Positions 18,861 to 27,470 of a stretch of DNA of 41,049 nt are shown here, one piece after another. The notes beneath the pieces were generated by a model. The model was not told the origin of the DNA and did not search any database. It saw only the letters and a program-made list of their open reading frames with translations. Made by a program: the position numbers and the translations under genes. The stretch lies in contig JAEEQL010000011.1 in the NCBI GenBank assembly GCA_016285265.1, positions 1 through 41,049 on the forward strand. Reading direction: 5' to 3'. The first letter of the stretch is position 1, and each line of letters begins with the position of its first letter. This DNA comes from Lachnospiraceae bacterium. GTDB taxonomy: Bacteria; Bacillota; Clostridia; Lachnospirales; Lachnospiraceae.

Positions 18861-20431
18861 TGAAAACATTTATTATCAAGAAAAAAACAGCACTTATATC
18901 GCTTCTGATCTCTGTGCTTTCGATATATTTTTACAGGTTCATTCTTTCCGACATAGGAGTCGGATATATGGTAAGTGCTTATCTTATCTGTGTCTTTGTC
19001 TGGATGTTGTTCGGAGAAGGCTTTTCCGATGTCATGTCCAGAATGATAAGGTCCAGACTTTCCAAAGGACAGAAGTCGAATGCGGGTACGATCCTTTCCG
19101 TGAGTCTTGTAAATCAGTTTCTCGCAGCTGTTATCGGTTCCGTTCTCTGCATAGCCGTTACTTATTATTCGATGAGCGATTTCTTCGCGCTTCCCAAGGG
19201 GAGATTTCTCGGATTTTATATCGCTGCGTTCTTCTTTTTCAGGATGATCAACGAATACTTCTACGGATATGCTTCCGTTTCTTCGGGAGACAGGGCTATA
19301 TGCATTACATATGTACTCAGGGAACTTCTCAGGATTGTTTCCGGCTTTTTCCTTATGAAATATATGTATGATAAGGGAGTTATAGCCGGTCAGATACTTA
19401 TGGATGAAGATATGAAATTCATCTATGCCGCTGCCGGGCTTTTCGTCGGATTTTGCATTGCCGAAGTGTTTGTTTTCCTTTTCCTGTTTATAGTACGTCT
19501 CGGACTTAAGATGAAGAGCGTGGGAGAGCATGATGCGTTTTCCGGAAGGGACCGTGTCGGATACATCTTCTTTACACTTTGGAGAAGAAGACTCGGCAGC
19601 ATCCTTCACGGAGGTTTCTTCTGCCTTCTTTTGCATTCCTGCATTATGCTGGCAGGTGATGCCGCTTCGATAGGAACTGCGGTGTGTGTGCTGTTCATTC
19701 CTTTCGCGGTTTCCGTCATCGTTGCTCTGTTCTGCGGAACAGGTGCTTCGATCAATTGGGTCGGAAGTGTCCGTAAAAATGAAAAAGGTCCCTCAAGGGC
19801 ATTCTTTGATTTCGGAATTCATATCGTTGTTATTTCCGCTGTGTTCTTTACCGCGTTTTTCGCATCCGTTTCCAAACTGCTCGCAAAAGTCCTGATAGCC
19901 GAAGGCGGTCCTTCGCTTACTACCGAACTCATCCTTACTCTTGCTGCTTCGGTTGCTTTTGTCATTTACTGGTTCTGCGACGGACTCTGTGCAATGAGGG
20001 ACGATCGTATTCCCAGGATAATAGCGGATGCTGCAGCGGGCTTTGCGGGTTTCCTTACCGTAAGGCTCAGCATAGGCGCTCATTCTCTTTACAGAACACT
20101 GATGCTTTCGCTTCTTGTCTATTCCATAGTCGGTATGGCTGTATGGTGCGTGATCACGTATCTTCGTATGAGTATGGTATTCGATCCTCTGAGGAATGTT
20201 CTTCTTCCGGTAGTTTCGGGTGCCGTCACCGCCATATTCCTTCTTCTTATCACAAATGCCGCTTCCCCTCATCTCGGGAACCTGTTTACGCTGTTTCTCT
20301 GCATTCCCATAGGGCTGATCATTTATCATTCCGTACTCTTGCTTCTCAGGAATTACACTGAATATGAGCTTAAGCTCATGCCCTTCGGAGGACTGCTTTA
20401 CAGCCTCGGTCAGATTTTGAAAGTAATGTAA
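18860..20431 (+). CDS. Multi-TM flippase-like protein (MOP/MVIN superfamily, tentative)
   Basis: The 523-residue protein is almost wholly hydrophobic, with about 12-14 predicted TM helices. Short positively charged loops (RMIRSRLSKGQKS near residues 56-68) suit the MATE/Wzx/MurJ/SpoVB superfamily of lipid-linked sugar exporters. No specific subfamily motif was identified, so the label rests on length, topology and general texture. It is locked to ybeY (one-base overlap) and to the following FAD gene (one-base gap), so expression is linked. A plausible role is export of a lipid-linked cell-wall or polysaccharide precursor; a generic polytopic membrane protein cannot be excluded. Confidence 0.55.
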   Translation: MKTFIIKKKTALISLLISVLSIYFYRFILSDIGVGYMVSAYLICVFVWMLFGEGFSDVMSRMIRSRLSKGQKSNAGTILSVSLVNQFLAAVIGSVLCIAVTYYSMSDFFALPKGRFLGFYIAAFFFFRMINEYFYGYASVSSGDRAICITYVLRELLRIVSGFFLMKYMYDKGVIAGQILMDEDMKFIYAAAGLFVGFCIAEVFVFLFLFIVRLGLKMKSVGEHDAFSGRDRVGYIFFTLWRRRLGSILHGGFFCLLLHSCIMLAGDAASIGTAVCVLFIPFAVSVIVALFCGTGASINWVGSVRKNEKGPSRAFFDFGIHIVVISAVFFTAFFASVSKLLAKVLIAEGGPSLTTELILTLAASVAFVIYWFCDGLCAMRDDRIPRIIADAAAGFAGFLTVRLSIGAHSLYRTLMLSLLVYSIVGMAVWCVITYLRMSMVFDPLRNVLLPVVSGAVTAIFLLLITNAASPHLGNLFTLFLCIPIGLIIYHSVLLLLRNYTEYELKLMPFGGLLYSLGQILKVM

Positions 20432-20432
20432 G

Positions 20433-22109
20433 ATGCTTCGTATAGATCAGATCAAAATCAGAGTAAGTGATAAACAGCCTGATCTTCGTAAGGCTGTCTG
20501 TTCCAGACTTAAGATTCCGGATTCGGACATAACCTATGCAGGGATATTAAGAAGGTCCCTTGATGCGAGGAAAAAGCCCGAGCTTTATTATGTGTTCAGC
20601 CTCTGTGTCAGCTGCCGGAACGAAGATAAGCTTCTCAGGAGATTTTCAAAAGATACCTGCGTATCTAAATACGAAAAAAAAGAATATATGCTTCCCGAGC
20701 AGGGATGTGAAGAACTGACCGAAAGACCCTTGATCGTGGGAATGGGTCCCGCCGGTCTTTTCTGTGCTTATGAGCTTGCAAGAGCCGGATTCAGGCCGCT
20801 TGTGATAGAACGCGGAAAATGCGTTGAAGACAGGGCAAAGGATGTTGAGAAATTCTGGGAGACAGGAGTGCTTGATACTTCCTGCAATGTCCAGTTTGGT
20901 GAAGGCGGAGCCGGTACGTTTTCGGACGGAAAGCTTTCAACTTCAGTCAAGGATAAGGACGGAAGGATAGGTGAGGTTCTTAAAACGTTCGTCGAATTCG
21001 GAGCGGACGATGAGATACTGTACGATCATATGCCCCATCTCGGAACGGATGTGCTTCCCGTTATAGTCAGAAATATCAGAAACCGTATAATCGAACTCGG
21101 CGGTGAGGTCAGATTCGAGACCTGTCTTACAGGGATAGAGTGTCTTGACGGCGCAGCAAGATCCGTAACCGTAAGATGTGCGGACGGCAGGGAAGAGAAG
21201 ATACGGACATCTGTCATCGTGCTTGCGATCGGACATTCGGCAAGGGATACATATGAGCTTTTGTATGATAGCGGTCTTTCGATGGAGCAGAAGCCCTTTG
21301 CCGCAGGGTTCAGGGTGCAGCACCCACAGTCTCTCATAAATGCCAATCAGTACGGCGATGAAAAATATGCGGACATACTCGGGGCATCTCCTTATAAGCT
21401 TACTGCCAATTTCGGTGACAGGGGTGTGTTCTCATTCTGTATGTGCCCCGGAGGATATGTTGTGAATTCATCATCCGAAGATGGCGGTACCGTTGTAAAC
21501 GGAATGAGCTACAGCGGAAGAGATTCAGCCAATGCCAACTCCGCCATAGTTGTAAGCATTCCCGTTTCCGATTATCCGTCAAGCCATCCGCTGGCGGGAA
21601 TAGAGTATCAAAGGGAACTGGAAAAAAGAGCGTATGAAGCTGCCGGCGGAAAGATTCCCGCTCAGCGATACGGCGACTTTAGATCAAAAGTAAAACAGGT
21701 GGACAGTTCTTCTTTTTCCGGCAATACGGAAGACAAAAGAAGAGGAGATGCATCGTCTCCGTTTGAGGCTTTTACCGTTGATCCCGTATTCAAGGGTTCG
21801 TACGAATGGTGTGATCTTTCAGGAATATTTGACGATAATATAAATGAACTGTTCATTGACGGCATGACCCGTTTCGGAAATGTGATCAAAGGTTTTGATT
21901 CTCCCGAAACCATTATGGCGGGTGTGGAATCGAGGACCAGCTCGCCCGTGAGGATACCGAGAGATGACGAAATGCAGTCTTCGATAAAAGGACTGATCCC
22001 GTTGGGAGAAGGAGCAGGCTATGCCGGCGGAATAACCTCCGCAGCCATCGACGGAATTCGCGGGGCTGAGACGATCATAAGAAAATATGCTGTGACCAAT
22101 ATGGTTTAA
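20433..22109 (+). CDS. COG2509-type FAD-dependent dehydrogenase, uncharacterised
   Basis: The 558-residue flavoprotein has an N-terminal domain of about 85 residues (IRVSDKQPDLRKAVCSRL, then RRSLDARKKPELYYVFS). The dinucleotide-binding VGMGPAGLFCAYELARAGF lies near residues 97-115, GEGGAGTFSDGKLST near 155-169, and a C-terminal GLIPLGEGAGYAGGITSAAIDG that closes the FAD site. These are the traits of the widespread uncharacterised dehydrogenase family of COG2509, whose substrate is unknown. It is cytoplasmic, with no signal or TM segment. It is the last gene in the tight rlmH-to-FAD cluster. Confidence 0.88.
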   Translation: MLRIDQIKIRVSDKQPDLRKAVCSRLKIPDSDITYAGILRRSLDARKKPELYYVFSLCVSCRNEDKLLRRFSKDTCVSKYEKKEYMLPEQGCEELTERPLIVGMGPAGLFCAYELARAGFRPLVIERGKCVEDRAKDVEKFWETGVLDTSCNVQFGEGGAGTFSDGKLSTSVKDKDGRIGEVLKTFVEFGADDEILYDHMPHLGTDVLPVIVRNIRNRIIELGGEVRFETCLTGIECLDGAARSVTVRCADGREEKIRTSVIVLAIGHSARDTYELLYDSGLSMEQKPFAAGFRVQHPQSLINANQYGDEKYADILGASPYKLTANFGDRGVFSFCMCPGGYVVNSSSEDGGTVVNGMSYSGRDSANANSAIVVSIPVSDYPSSHPLAGIEYQRELEKRAYEAAGGKIPAQRYGDFRSKVKQVDSSSFSGNTEDKRRGDASSPFEAFTVDPVFKGSYEWCDLSGIFDDNINELFIDGMTRFGNVIKGFDSPETIMAGVESRTSSPVRIPRDDEMQSSIKGLIPLGEGAGYAGGITSAAIDGIRGAETIIRKYAVTNMV

Positions 22110-22135
22110 ACTCCGGGGGGGAGAGACATATAACC

Positions 22136-23395
22136 ATGAAATTTAATAAACATAATGTAAAAAGATCCATATTGTTTGTACTTCTCGGTATTCTGATCTC
22201 CGTAGTTCTTTTTACGGCTTTTTCCCGGATCGTTTCCAATGTCAGTGCAAAGATGACATATGAGGCTGCGCTTTCTGTCAAGAAGAACATGCTCTATGAG
22301 TATGTTAATAATTTTATGATCTATCTTGACGGTGAAATCGATCAGTATCTGGCAGCTCATCCCGATGCCGATGAAGCAGAACTTGAAGAGGCAATGCTTG
22401 AGATTGCCCGTAAGCGGATCTATGAGGAAGAGCATTTTGACGGAGCCTATATGTGGATTCAGAAGGTTCTTGATTATAACGGCGGGGACGATTATGCGAT
22501 AAGACTGGTTCATCCAAATCTTTCGGATACGGAAGGCTGTTATCTGTCCACGAATGAAGTCAATCAGATGGGAATGAAAGCCTATGAGACGGAGCTTCAG
22601 GGTATTGTTGAAGACGGAGAGATCTATCAGAATTATGCATTCAAGAAGCTGGATTCGGATGAAGTGACCGAAAAGGTAACCTATGCCAAGCTCTATGAGC
22701 CATTTGACTGGATCATATGCATGGGCGTAAATCTTGATGATGTTGAGCATTATAAAATTACCGCACATGATAATGTGTTTAAATATCAGGTGATCACCCT
22801 GGGGCTTGTTGTTTTTGCCTGGATGATACTTCTGTTCCTGTTCCTGATCGTTTACAGAAGGATAGGCATAAGGGAGTATGAGCAGAAGAACCGCGAACTC
22901 AAAGACAAACTCAACTGGGATGCTCTGACAGGAGCCAATTCAAGATTATACGGGGACCGTCTGCTCGAGAGAGAATTTAATGAATTCAAAGAAGGCAAGA
23001 AGGATACACTCATCCTTATGATGGATATCGATTATTTCAAGCAGTTCAATGACGGATACGGACATGAGCTGGGAGATAAAGTTCTGAAGGAATTCGTATC
23101 GGCTGTACATAAATGCACAAGATCAACGGATAAGATCATACGCTGGGGCGGAGATGAGTTTATAGTCATCCTCCAGAATGTTTCAATGGAGCTTCTTCCC
23201 GCGATCGGCGACAAAATACTCGAATCGATCCGTTCTATAAAGCTTGAGGAACTTCCGGGGGATGTGAAGATCACCTCTTCAATGGGATTTTCCTTTTTCA
23301 GTGAAGAAGACGAAGCTTACAAGGATACCCTTGCAAGAGCCGATGAAGCCCTCTACAGAGCCAAGGACGCAGGACGAAATAACTGGAAAGTATGA
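22136..23395 (+). CDS. Cache-domain diguanylate cyclase
   Basis: A 419-residue membrane sensor that makes c-di-GMP. The N-terminal TM is near residues 9-31. An extracellular Cache-like domain spans about 40-205 (GAYMWIQKVLDYNGGDDYAIRLV, given here as two overlapping parts: GAYMWIQKVL and DYNGGDDYAIRLV), with the WIICMGVNLDD close. A second TM lies near 218-242, followed by a short coiled linker. The GGDEF domain has GGDEF intact at 338-342 and the inhibitory RxxD I-site at 329-332. Conserved MMDIDYFKQFNDGYGHELGD is just upstream. It should therefore be an active, product-inhibited cyclase responding to a small extracellular ligand, perhaps a carboxylate or amino acid. The gene is followed by GH51. 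Confidence 0.92.
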   Translation: MKFNKHNVKRSILFVLLGILISVVLFTAFSRIVSNVSAKMTYEAALSVKKNMLYEYVNNFMIYLDGEIDQYLAAHPDADEAELEEAMLEIARKRIYEEEHFDGAYMWIQKVLDYNGGDDYAIRLVHPNLSDTEGCYLSTNEVNQMGMKAYETELQGIVEDGEIYQNYAFKKLDSDEVTEKVTYAKLYEPFDWIICMGVNLDDVEHYKITAHDNVFKYQVITLGLVVFAWMILLFLFLIVYRRIGIREYEQKNRELKDKLNWDALTGANSRLYGDRLLEREFNEFKEGKKDTLILMMDIDYFKQFNDGYGHELGDKVLKEFVSAVHKCTRSTDKIIRWGGDEFIVILQNVSMELLPAIGDKILESIRSIKLEELPGDVKITSSMGFSFFSEEDEAYKDTLARADEALYRAKDAGRNNWKV

Positions 23396-23425
23396 TCTTA
23401 AAGAATAAAACCAAGGAGACCCTTA

Positions 23426-25021
23426 ATGGCACAGAATGCTAAGATCACAATTCATCCCTCGTATGAGATAGGAGAGATATCCGAAAGACTCTTTTCCGCA
23501 TTTCTCGAACCGATAGGGACTATTGTAAACGGAACAATGTACAATCCCAAGCATCCCACAGCGGATGAGCAGGGATTCAGGACCGATTTCATCGATGCAC
23601 TTAAAGCTTCGGGACTTCCGGCTGTCAGGATGCCCGGAGGCAATTTTGTTTCGGCATGGCAGTGGAAGGATTCCATCGGCCCCAAGGCTGACAGAAAAGT
23701 ACATCTCGATCCTTCATGGCATCAGTATATAACCAATGAAGTAGGTCATGACGAGTATCTTCAGTGGGCCGAAAAGGTTGGAACAGACCCCCTTTATACA
23801 GTCAATATGGGCACCGGAACGATCCAGGATGCGATGGATCTTGTTGAATATACAAATCACTCCGGAGGTTCATACTGGTCGGATCTCCGAAAGAAGAACG
23901 GTCATGAGGATCCGTATAATGTTAAGATGTGGTATCTCGGAAATGAGATGGACGGCCCCTGGCAGCTCGGTGCCTGGGACAAAAATCCCGAGGGCTACGG
24001 ACACAAGGTTCTCGAAACCTCCAAGGCAATCAAGTGGATCGACGAAAGCATAGAAACCGCTGTTTGCGGCTCGTCCGCACCTTTTATGGAAACATTTCCC
24101 GCATGGGATGAAGCTGTACTTGATAAGTGTTATGATGTTGTTGATTATGTATCCGTACATCATTATCACTCGGCACCTCCCGGAGATATCAGGGCTCTTC
24201 TCGGCGGTTCGCTTTATTATGAGGATTACATCAACAACCTTACCGCGATGATAGATTACGTTGCCTCAAAGCACAGATCACCTAAGAAGGTCATGATCTC
24301 GCTTGACGAATACGGATGCATGGTAAGACCTCTTGAACCTCTTCATCCCGGATACGGCCGTTATAATATGGCGCGCAATCATTACAAGTTCGATCCTTCC
24401 AGAACCTATGTGCTCCATGATCCCGACAATATGCAGGACAGGGTATTCCCCGGCGGAGATATGATACATGCACTCGGAAATGCGTCGGTCCAGCTTGCGA
24501 TGCTCCGTCATGCGGACCGTGTTAAGATCGGATGTCAGACCGGCGGACTTGCCGCACTTGCAGCGTCGAATCATGATCATATATGGAAGAGTGCATCACA
24601 CTTCTCGTTTACTCAGCTTATTGAGTATGCTAAGGGAACCTCGATGGATGTTAAGGTTGAATGTGAGACATTCGATATGCCCGGATATGCGATCGAAGAC
24701 ACTTCACAGTACACCGGAAAAGAAGGCGTAAATTACATCGACGCAGCTTCCGCGTGGGATAAGGGTAATAAGAGACTCGCAGTATTTGTGATAAACAGAA
24801 ACGAGGACAGTGATTATCCTCTTACAGTCGATATTAAGGGCTTTGAAGGATATAAGGTAAAACTCGCCACATCAATGACCGCACCCGATCTCGAAGTGAG
24901 GAATGAATTCGGAAATGAATTTATAATGCCCTCCGAAGTAAAAGAATACAAACTTGAAAACGGTGAGTTTAAGATGCATGTAAAGCCGCTTTCATGGAAT
25001 GTTTTGGTATTCGAAGGATAA
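23426..25021 (+). CDS. abfA: GH51 alpha-L-arabinofuranosidase, intracellular
   Basis: The 531-residue enzyme removes L-arabinofuranose side chains from imported arabinoxylan or arabinan oligosaccharides. The TIM barrel carries MPGGNFVSAWQWKDSIGP near residues 69-86, the acid/base glutamate E174 in WYLGNEMDGPWQLG, and the nucleophile E295 in ISLDEYGCM. A C-terminal beta domain (from about 415) ends in HVKPLSWNVLVFE. No signal peptide is present, so the enzyme acts in the cytoplasm. The AAGGAG RBS is 8 bases before the start. No transporter or regulator of arabinose is adjacent; its neighbours are a diguanylate cyclase and a phosphatidyltransferase. Confidence 0.94.
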   Translation: MAQNAKITIHPSYEIGEISERLFSAFLEPIGTIVNGTMYNPKHPTADEQGFRTDFIDALKASGLPAVRMPGGNFVSAWQWKDSIGPKADRKVHLDPSWHQYITNEVGHDEYLQWAEKVGTDPLYTVNMGTGTIQDAMDLVEYTNHSGGSYWSDLRKKNGHEDPYNVKMWYLGNEMDGPWQLGAWDKNPEGYGHKVLETSKAIKWIDESIETAVCGSSAPFMETFPAWDEAVLDKCYDVVDYVSVHHYHSAPPGDIRALLGGSLYYEDYINNLTAMIDYVASKHRSPKKVMISLDEYGCMVRPLEPLHPGYGRYNMARNHYKFDPSRTYVLHDPDNMQDRVFPGGDMIHALGNASVQLAMLRHADRVKIGCQTGGLAALAASNHDHIWKSASHFSFTQLIEYAKGTSMDVKVECETFDMPGYAIEDTSQYTGKEGVNYIDAASAWDKGNKRLAVFVINRNEDSDYPLTVDIKGFEGYKVKLATSMTAPDLEVRNEFGNEFIMPSEVKEYKLENGEFKMHVKPLSWNVLVFEG

Positions 25022-25031
25022 AGAAAGAAAT

Positions 25032-25847
25032 ATGAAGAAACAGCTTGCCAACATACTGACGGGAACAAGGATCGTCATCAGTCTTATGATCCTTGTTTTT
25101 CCTGCGTTTTCAGTTTGGTATTACGCTCTTTATATTTCGGGAGGACTTACGGATATACTTGACGGAGCCGTAGCCAGGGGACTTAAGACAGAATCCGAAT
25201 TCGGGGATAAATTCGATACTATTGCCGATATAACCTTTTCCATGGCGGTTTTCCTTAAGCTTGTCGATATAATCATAGTTCCGGATTGGCTGCTCATCTG
25301 GATATGCATTATCATACTCATAAAGTTTTCGAGCATCATTGTTTCACTGACTGTTCTTCACCGCTTTATTTCAATACATTCTAAGCTTAATAAATTCTGC
25401 GGTTTTTACGTGTATTTCATGCTTTTCTCACTTGGCCTTTCCGTAAACTGGCAGATCAAATTTGTTCTGATCATTGCCGCTTGTATCATTGCCACCATGG
25501 CTGCGATACATGAAGCGTATTGCATTTTCATCGGCGGCCCCGGTAATGTCGATGAAGCGATGGACAGGGTCGAAAGAATGGAACTGATCTTCGATAAACT
25601 CGGTGATCTGATCTATGAAGCCGATAATGATGAGATAACGGACGATCTGATCTCGAGGTATAAGGCTTTTCAGCCCAAGGCCAGGGAGCTTGAACGGTAC
25701 TATTCGAGCCGTGACTGGAAAAATGATCACAAAATGGACGAACAGGGCAAATTCCCCGAGTATTTCAAAAGGGGAGTCCTTTCGGAAGACGGTTTATATA
25801 ACACTCTTGACAGGAATAAGGAGCTCCTTGAAAAAATAGGCCGCTGA
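25032..25847 (+). CDS. CDP-alcohol phosphatidyltransferase fused to a DUF4298-like C-terminal domain
   Basis: This is a 271-residue protein. The N-terminal 180 residues form a polytopic phospholipid synthase with the complete CDP-alcohol motif D44, G45, A48, R49, G58, D62 and D66; D66 is the usual catalytic base. It would transfer phosphatidyl from CDP-diacylglycerol to an alcohol such as glycerol-3-phosphate or inositol; the acceptor is not predictable. The last 85 or so residues (from about 185) are soluble and match my memory of DUF4298, with the traits ELERYYSSRDWKNDHKMDEQ and FKRGVLSEDGLYNTLDRN. That domain is normally a free-standing protein. Start 25032 is chosen because the N-terminus MKKQLANILTGTRI fits the family; an in-frame ATG at 24999 lies inside the GH51 gene. 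Confidence 0.88.
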   Translation: MKKQLANILTGTRIVISLMILVFPAFSVWYYALYISGGLTDILDGAVARGLKTESEFGDKFDTIADITFSMAVFLKLVDIIIVPDWLLIWICIIILIKFSSIIVSLTVLHRFISIHSKLNKFCGFYVYFMLFSLGLSVNWQIKFVLIIAACIIATMAAIHEAYCIFIGGPGNVDEAMDRVERMELIFDKLGDLIYEADNDEITDDLISRYKAFQPKARELERYYSSRDWKNDHKMDEQGKFPEYFKRGVLSEDGLYNTLDRNKELLEKIGR

Positions 25848-25871
25848 CCCCATAAATTATAGTAAGATTAT

Positions 25872-25900
25872 TTGACAGTTAACGCTCTTGGATTTATAGT
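25872..25900 (+). promoter_or_regulatory. Sigma-A-type promoter of the proB operon
   Basis: The -35 box TTGACA (25872-25877) and -10 box TATAGT (25895-25900) are separated by exactly 17 bases, which is close to consensus. Transcription would start near 25907, giving a leader of about 66 bases before proB. A TTATAGTAA direct repeat (25857-25865 and 25894-25902) is also present. Confidence 0.85.
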
Positions 25901-25918
25901 AAAACGGTATGTTTACTA
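25897..25918. repeat. 7-bp inverted repeat over the proB -10 box and start site
   Basis: TAGTAAA (25897-25903) and TTTACTA (25912-25918) form a perfect inverted repeat with 8 bases between. It covers the end of the -10 box and the predicted start of transcription, which is a normal place for a repressor operator. In RNA it would be only a weak A-U hairpin at the 5' end. No regulator is identified. Confidence 0.45.
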
Positions 25919-25972
25919 AGATCTGAGGGCTTTTTTTGTCCGGAAAAATTATAACAGCGGTTAAATGAAAAA

Positions 25973-26839
25973 ATGAGCGATTTAAGAGAGAATTTTAAGA
26001 ACAAGAAAAGAATTGTAGTTAAGATCGGATCATCATCGATCAATCATCCCGAAAGCGGCGGAATGGATTTTTCAAGGATCGAGCTTCTCGTAAGGCAGCT
26101 CTGTGATATCCATAATTCCGGCAAGGATGTCGTGCTTGTATCATCGGGTGCGATCGCTGCCGGAAAGTATGCGATCGGCTACGGAAGGGACAGATCCATA
26201 TCCCACGAGCTTACGCTTCCCCAGAAGCAGGCATGTGCGGCGATCGGCCAGGGAAGACTCATGAACATATATGAGAAGTTCTTCACCGAGTATAACCAGC
26301 TTCCCGCCCAGGTTCTCATGACCAAGGACACCGTTCTTAATGACGGAAACAGGAATAATGCGACCAATACCTTCAAGGCGCTTCTTGATATGGGTGTTAT
26401 TCCCATCGTTAATGAGAATGATACCATCGCAACCAATGAGATCGAGATCGGAGATAACGATACTCTTTCCGCTATGGTGGCTTCGATGGTCGGTGCCGAT
26501 CTGCTCATTCTTTTGTCGGATATCGAAGGACTTTATACAGATGATCCCAACAAGAACCCCGATGCCAGGTTCATAAAGGAGGTTCCGAAGATCACCGCGG
26601 AATATCTTGAGATGGGCAAGGATTCAACAGGTACCGGAATGGGAACGGGCGGAATGAGCACCAAGCTTAACGCAGCTCGTATAGCAACCAAGTCCGGCGC
26701 CGATATGGTCATCTGCTCCAGCAAGGATCTTACCGTTCTTTCGAAGATCATAGCCGGTGAGGATGTGGGAACCGCATTTGCATCCGATCTCGACAAAGAT
26801 TTCAAACTTCACGAATTTGTTTCCGAAATACTTAAGTGA
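25973..26839 (+). CDS. proB: Glutamate 5-kinase
   Basis: First enzyme of proline synthesis: it phosphorylates glutamate to gamma-glutamyl phosphate. The 288-residue chain is the amino-acid kinase domain alone, without the C-terminal PUA domain of the E. coli enzyme. Visible motifs are VVKIGSSSI near residues 15-23, VLVSSGAIAAGKYAIG near 54-69, NENDTIATNEIEIGDNDTLSA near 144-164 (written here as NENDTIATNEI and EIGDNDTLSA) and GTGGMSTKLNAARIA near 222-236. A minimal open frame (ATG AAA AAA TGA, 25965-25976) ends across the proB ATG. The SD is weak (AGCGG). The operon partner proA is two genes downstream. Confidence 0.96.
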   Translation: MSDLRENFKNKKRIVVKIGSSSINHPESGGMDFSRIELLVRQLCDIHNSGKDVVLVSSGAIAAGKYAIGYGRDRSISHELTLPQKQACAAIGQGRLMNIYEKFFTEYNQLPAQVLMTKDTVLNDGNRNNATNTFKALLDMGVIPIVNENDTIATNEIEIGDNDTLSAMVASMVGADLLILLSDIEGLYTDDPNKNPDARFIKEVPKITAEYLEMGKDSTGTGMGTGGMSTKLNAARIATKSGADMVICSSKDLTVLSKIIAGEDVGTAFASDLDKDFKLHEFVSEILK

Positions 26840-26851
26840 TAAGAGGTTTCT

Positions 26852-27460
26852 ATGGCCGATCCCAGACAGGAAATAACCAAAAAACAGATAAGGGCTGATG
26901 TCATCGCAAGAAGGGATGCTCTTTCAGAGATTCAGAGGAAAGCTGCTTCCGAGGAGGTCTGTGCCAAGATCCTTGCCGACCCCTTTTATGACAAAGCCGG
27001 AAAGATCCTCGGCTTTATGCCGTTCGGATCCGAGATTGATATAAAGCCTGCACTTGAACAGGCGCTTAAGGATGAAAAGGAAGTATATCTTCCGAGGATC
27101 ACGACCAACGGTTTTCACAAGGAAATGGAATTCAGGAAGGTTACCGATGTAAACCCCGTGAATTTCTCCTTCGGTAAGTACAAGATCCTTGAACCGTCCG
27201 AGGAAAACGAACTCTACGAGTACAATGAAGCCGATGCGATGATGCTTCCCTACAAGGACCTCATGATCATGCCCGGTGTTGCTTTTGACTCATACAATAA
27301 GAGAGTCGGTTACGGTGGCGGATATTTTGACAGGTTCCTTGAAGATAAGCTTACTTTGAGACTTCACTCCATCGGTGTCTGCCATAAATGTCAGATGGTC
27401 GAATATGAGATACCCGAGGATGAAGGAGATGTAAGACCTTACAGGATTTATTTTGCATAA
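26852..27460 (+). CDS. 5-formyltetrahydrofolate cyclo-ligase
   Basis: The 202-residue enzyme (MTHFS, YgfA/FthC family) converts 5-formyl-THF with ATP to 5,10-methenyl-THF, returning this storage folate to the active pool. The N-terminal KKQIRADVIARRDAL contains the usual basic motif, and the hallmark MPGVAFDSYNKRVGYGGGYFDRFL region sits near residues 142-165 (in parts: MPGVAFDSY, RVGYGGGYFDRFL). The gene lies between proB and proA with 12- and 10-base gaps, so it is part of the proline operon even though its product belongs to folate metabolism. RBS AGAGG precedes the start. Confidence 0.95.
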   Translation: MADPRQEITKKQIRADVIARRDALSEIQRKAASEEVCAKILADPFYDKAGKILGFMPFGSEIDIKPALEQALKDEKEVYLPRITTNGFHKEMEFRKVTDVNPVNFSFGKYKILEPSEENELYEYNEADAMMLPYKDLMIMPGVAFDSYNKRVGYGGGYFDRFLEDKLTLRLHSIGVCHKCQMVEYEIPEDEGDVRPYRIYFA

Positions 27461-27470
27461 AGAGGTGAAT

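Noticed and set aside
24999-25031. Upstream start for the phosphatidyltransferase
   Set aside because: It would lie inside the GH51 gene and add residues not typical of the family; ATG 25032 gives the normal N-terminus.
25907-25972. T-box or other riboswitch leader before proB
   Set aside because: The leader is only about 66 bases, has no T-box sequence or terminator hairpin, and its T-run is not preceded by a stable stem.
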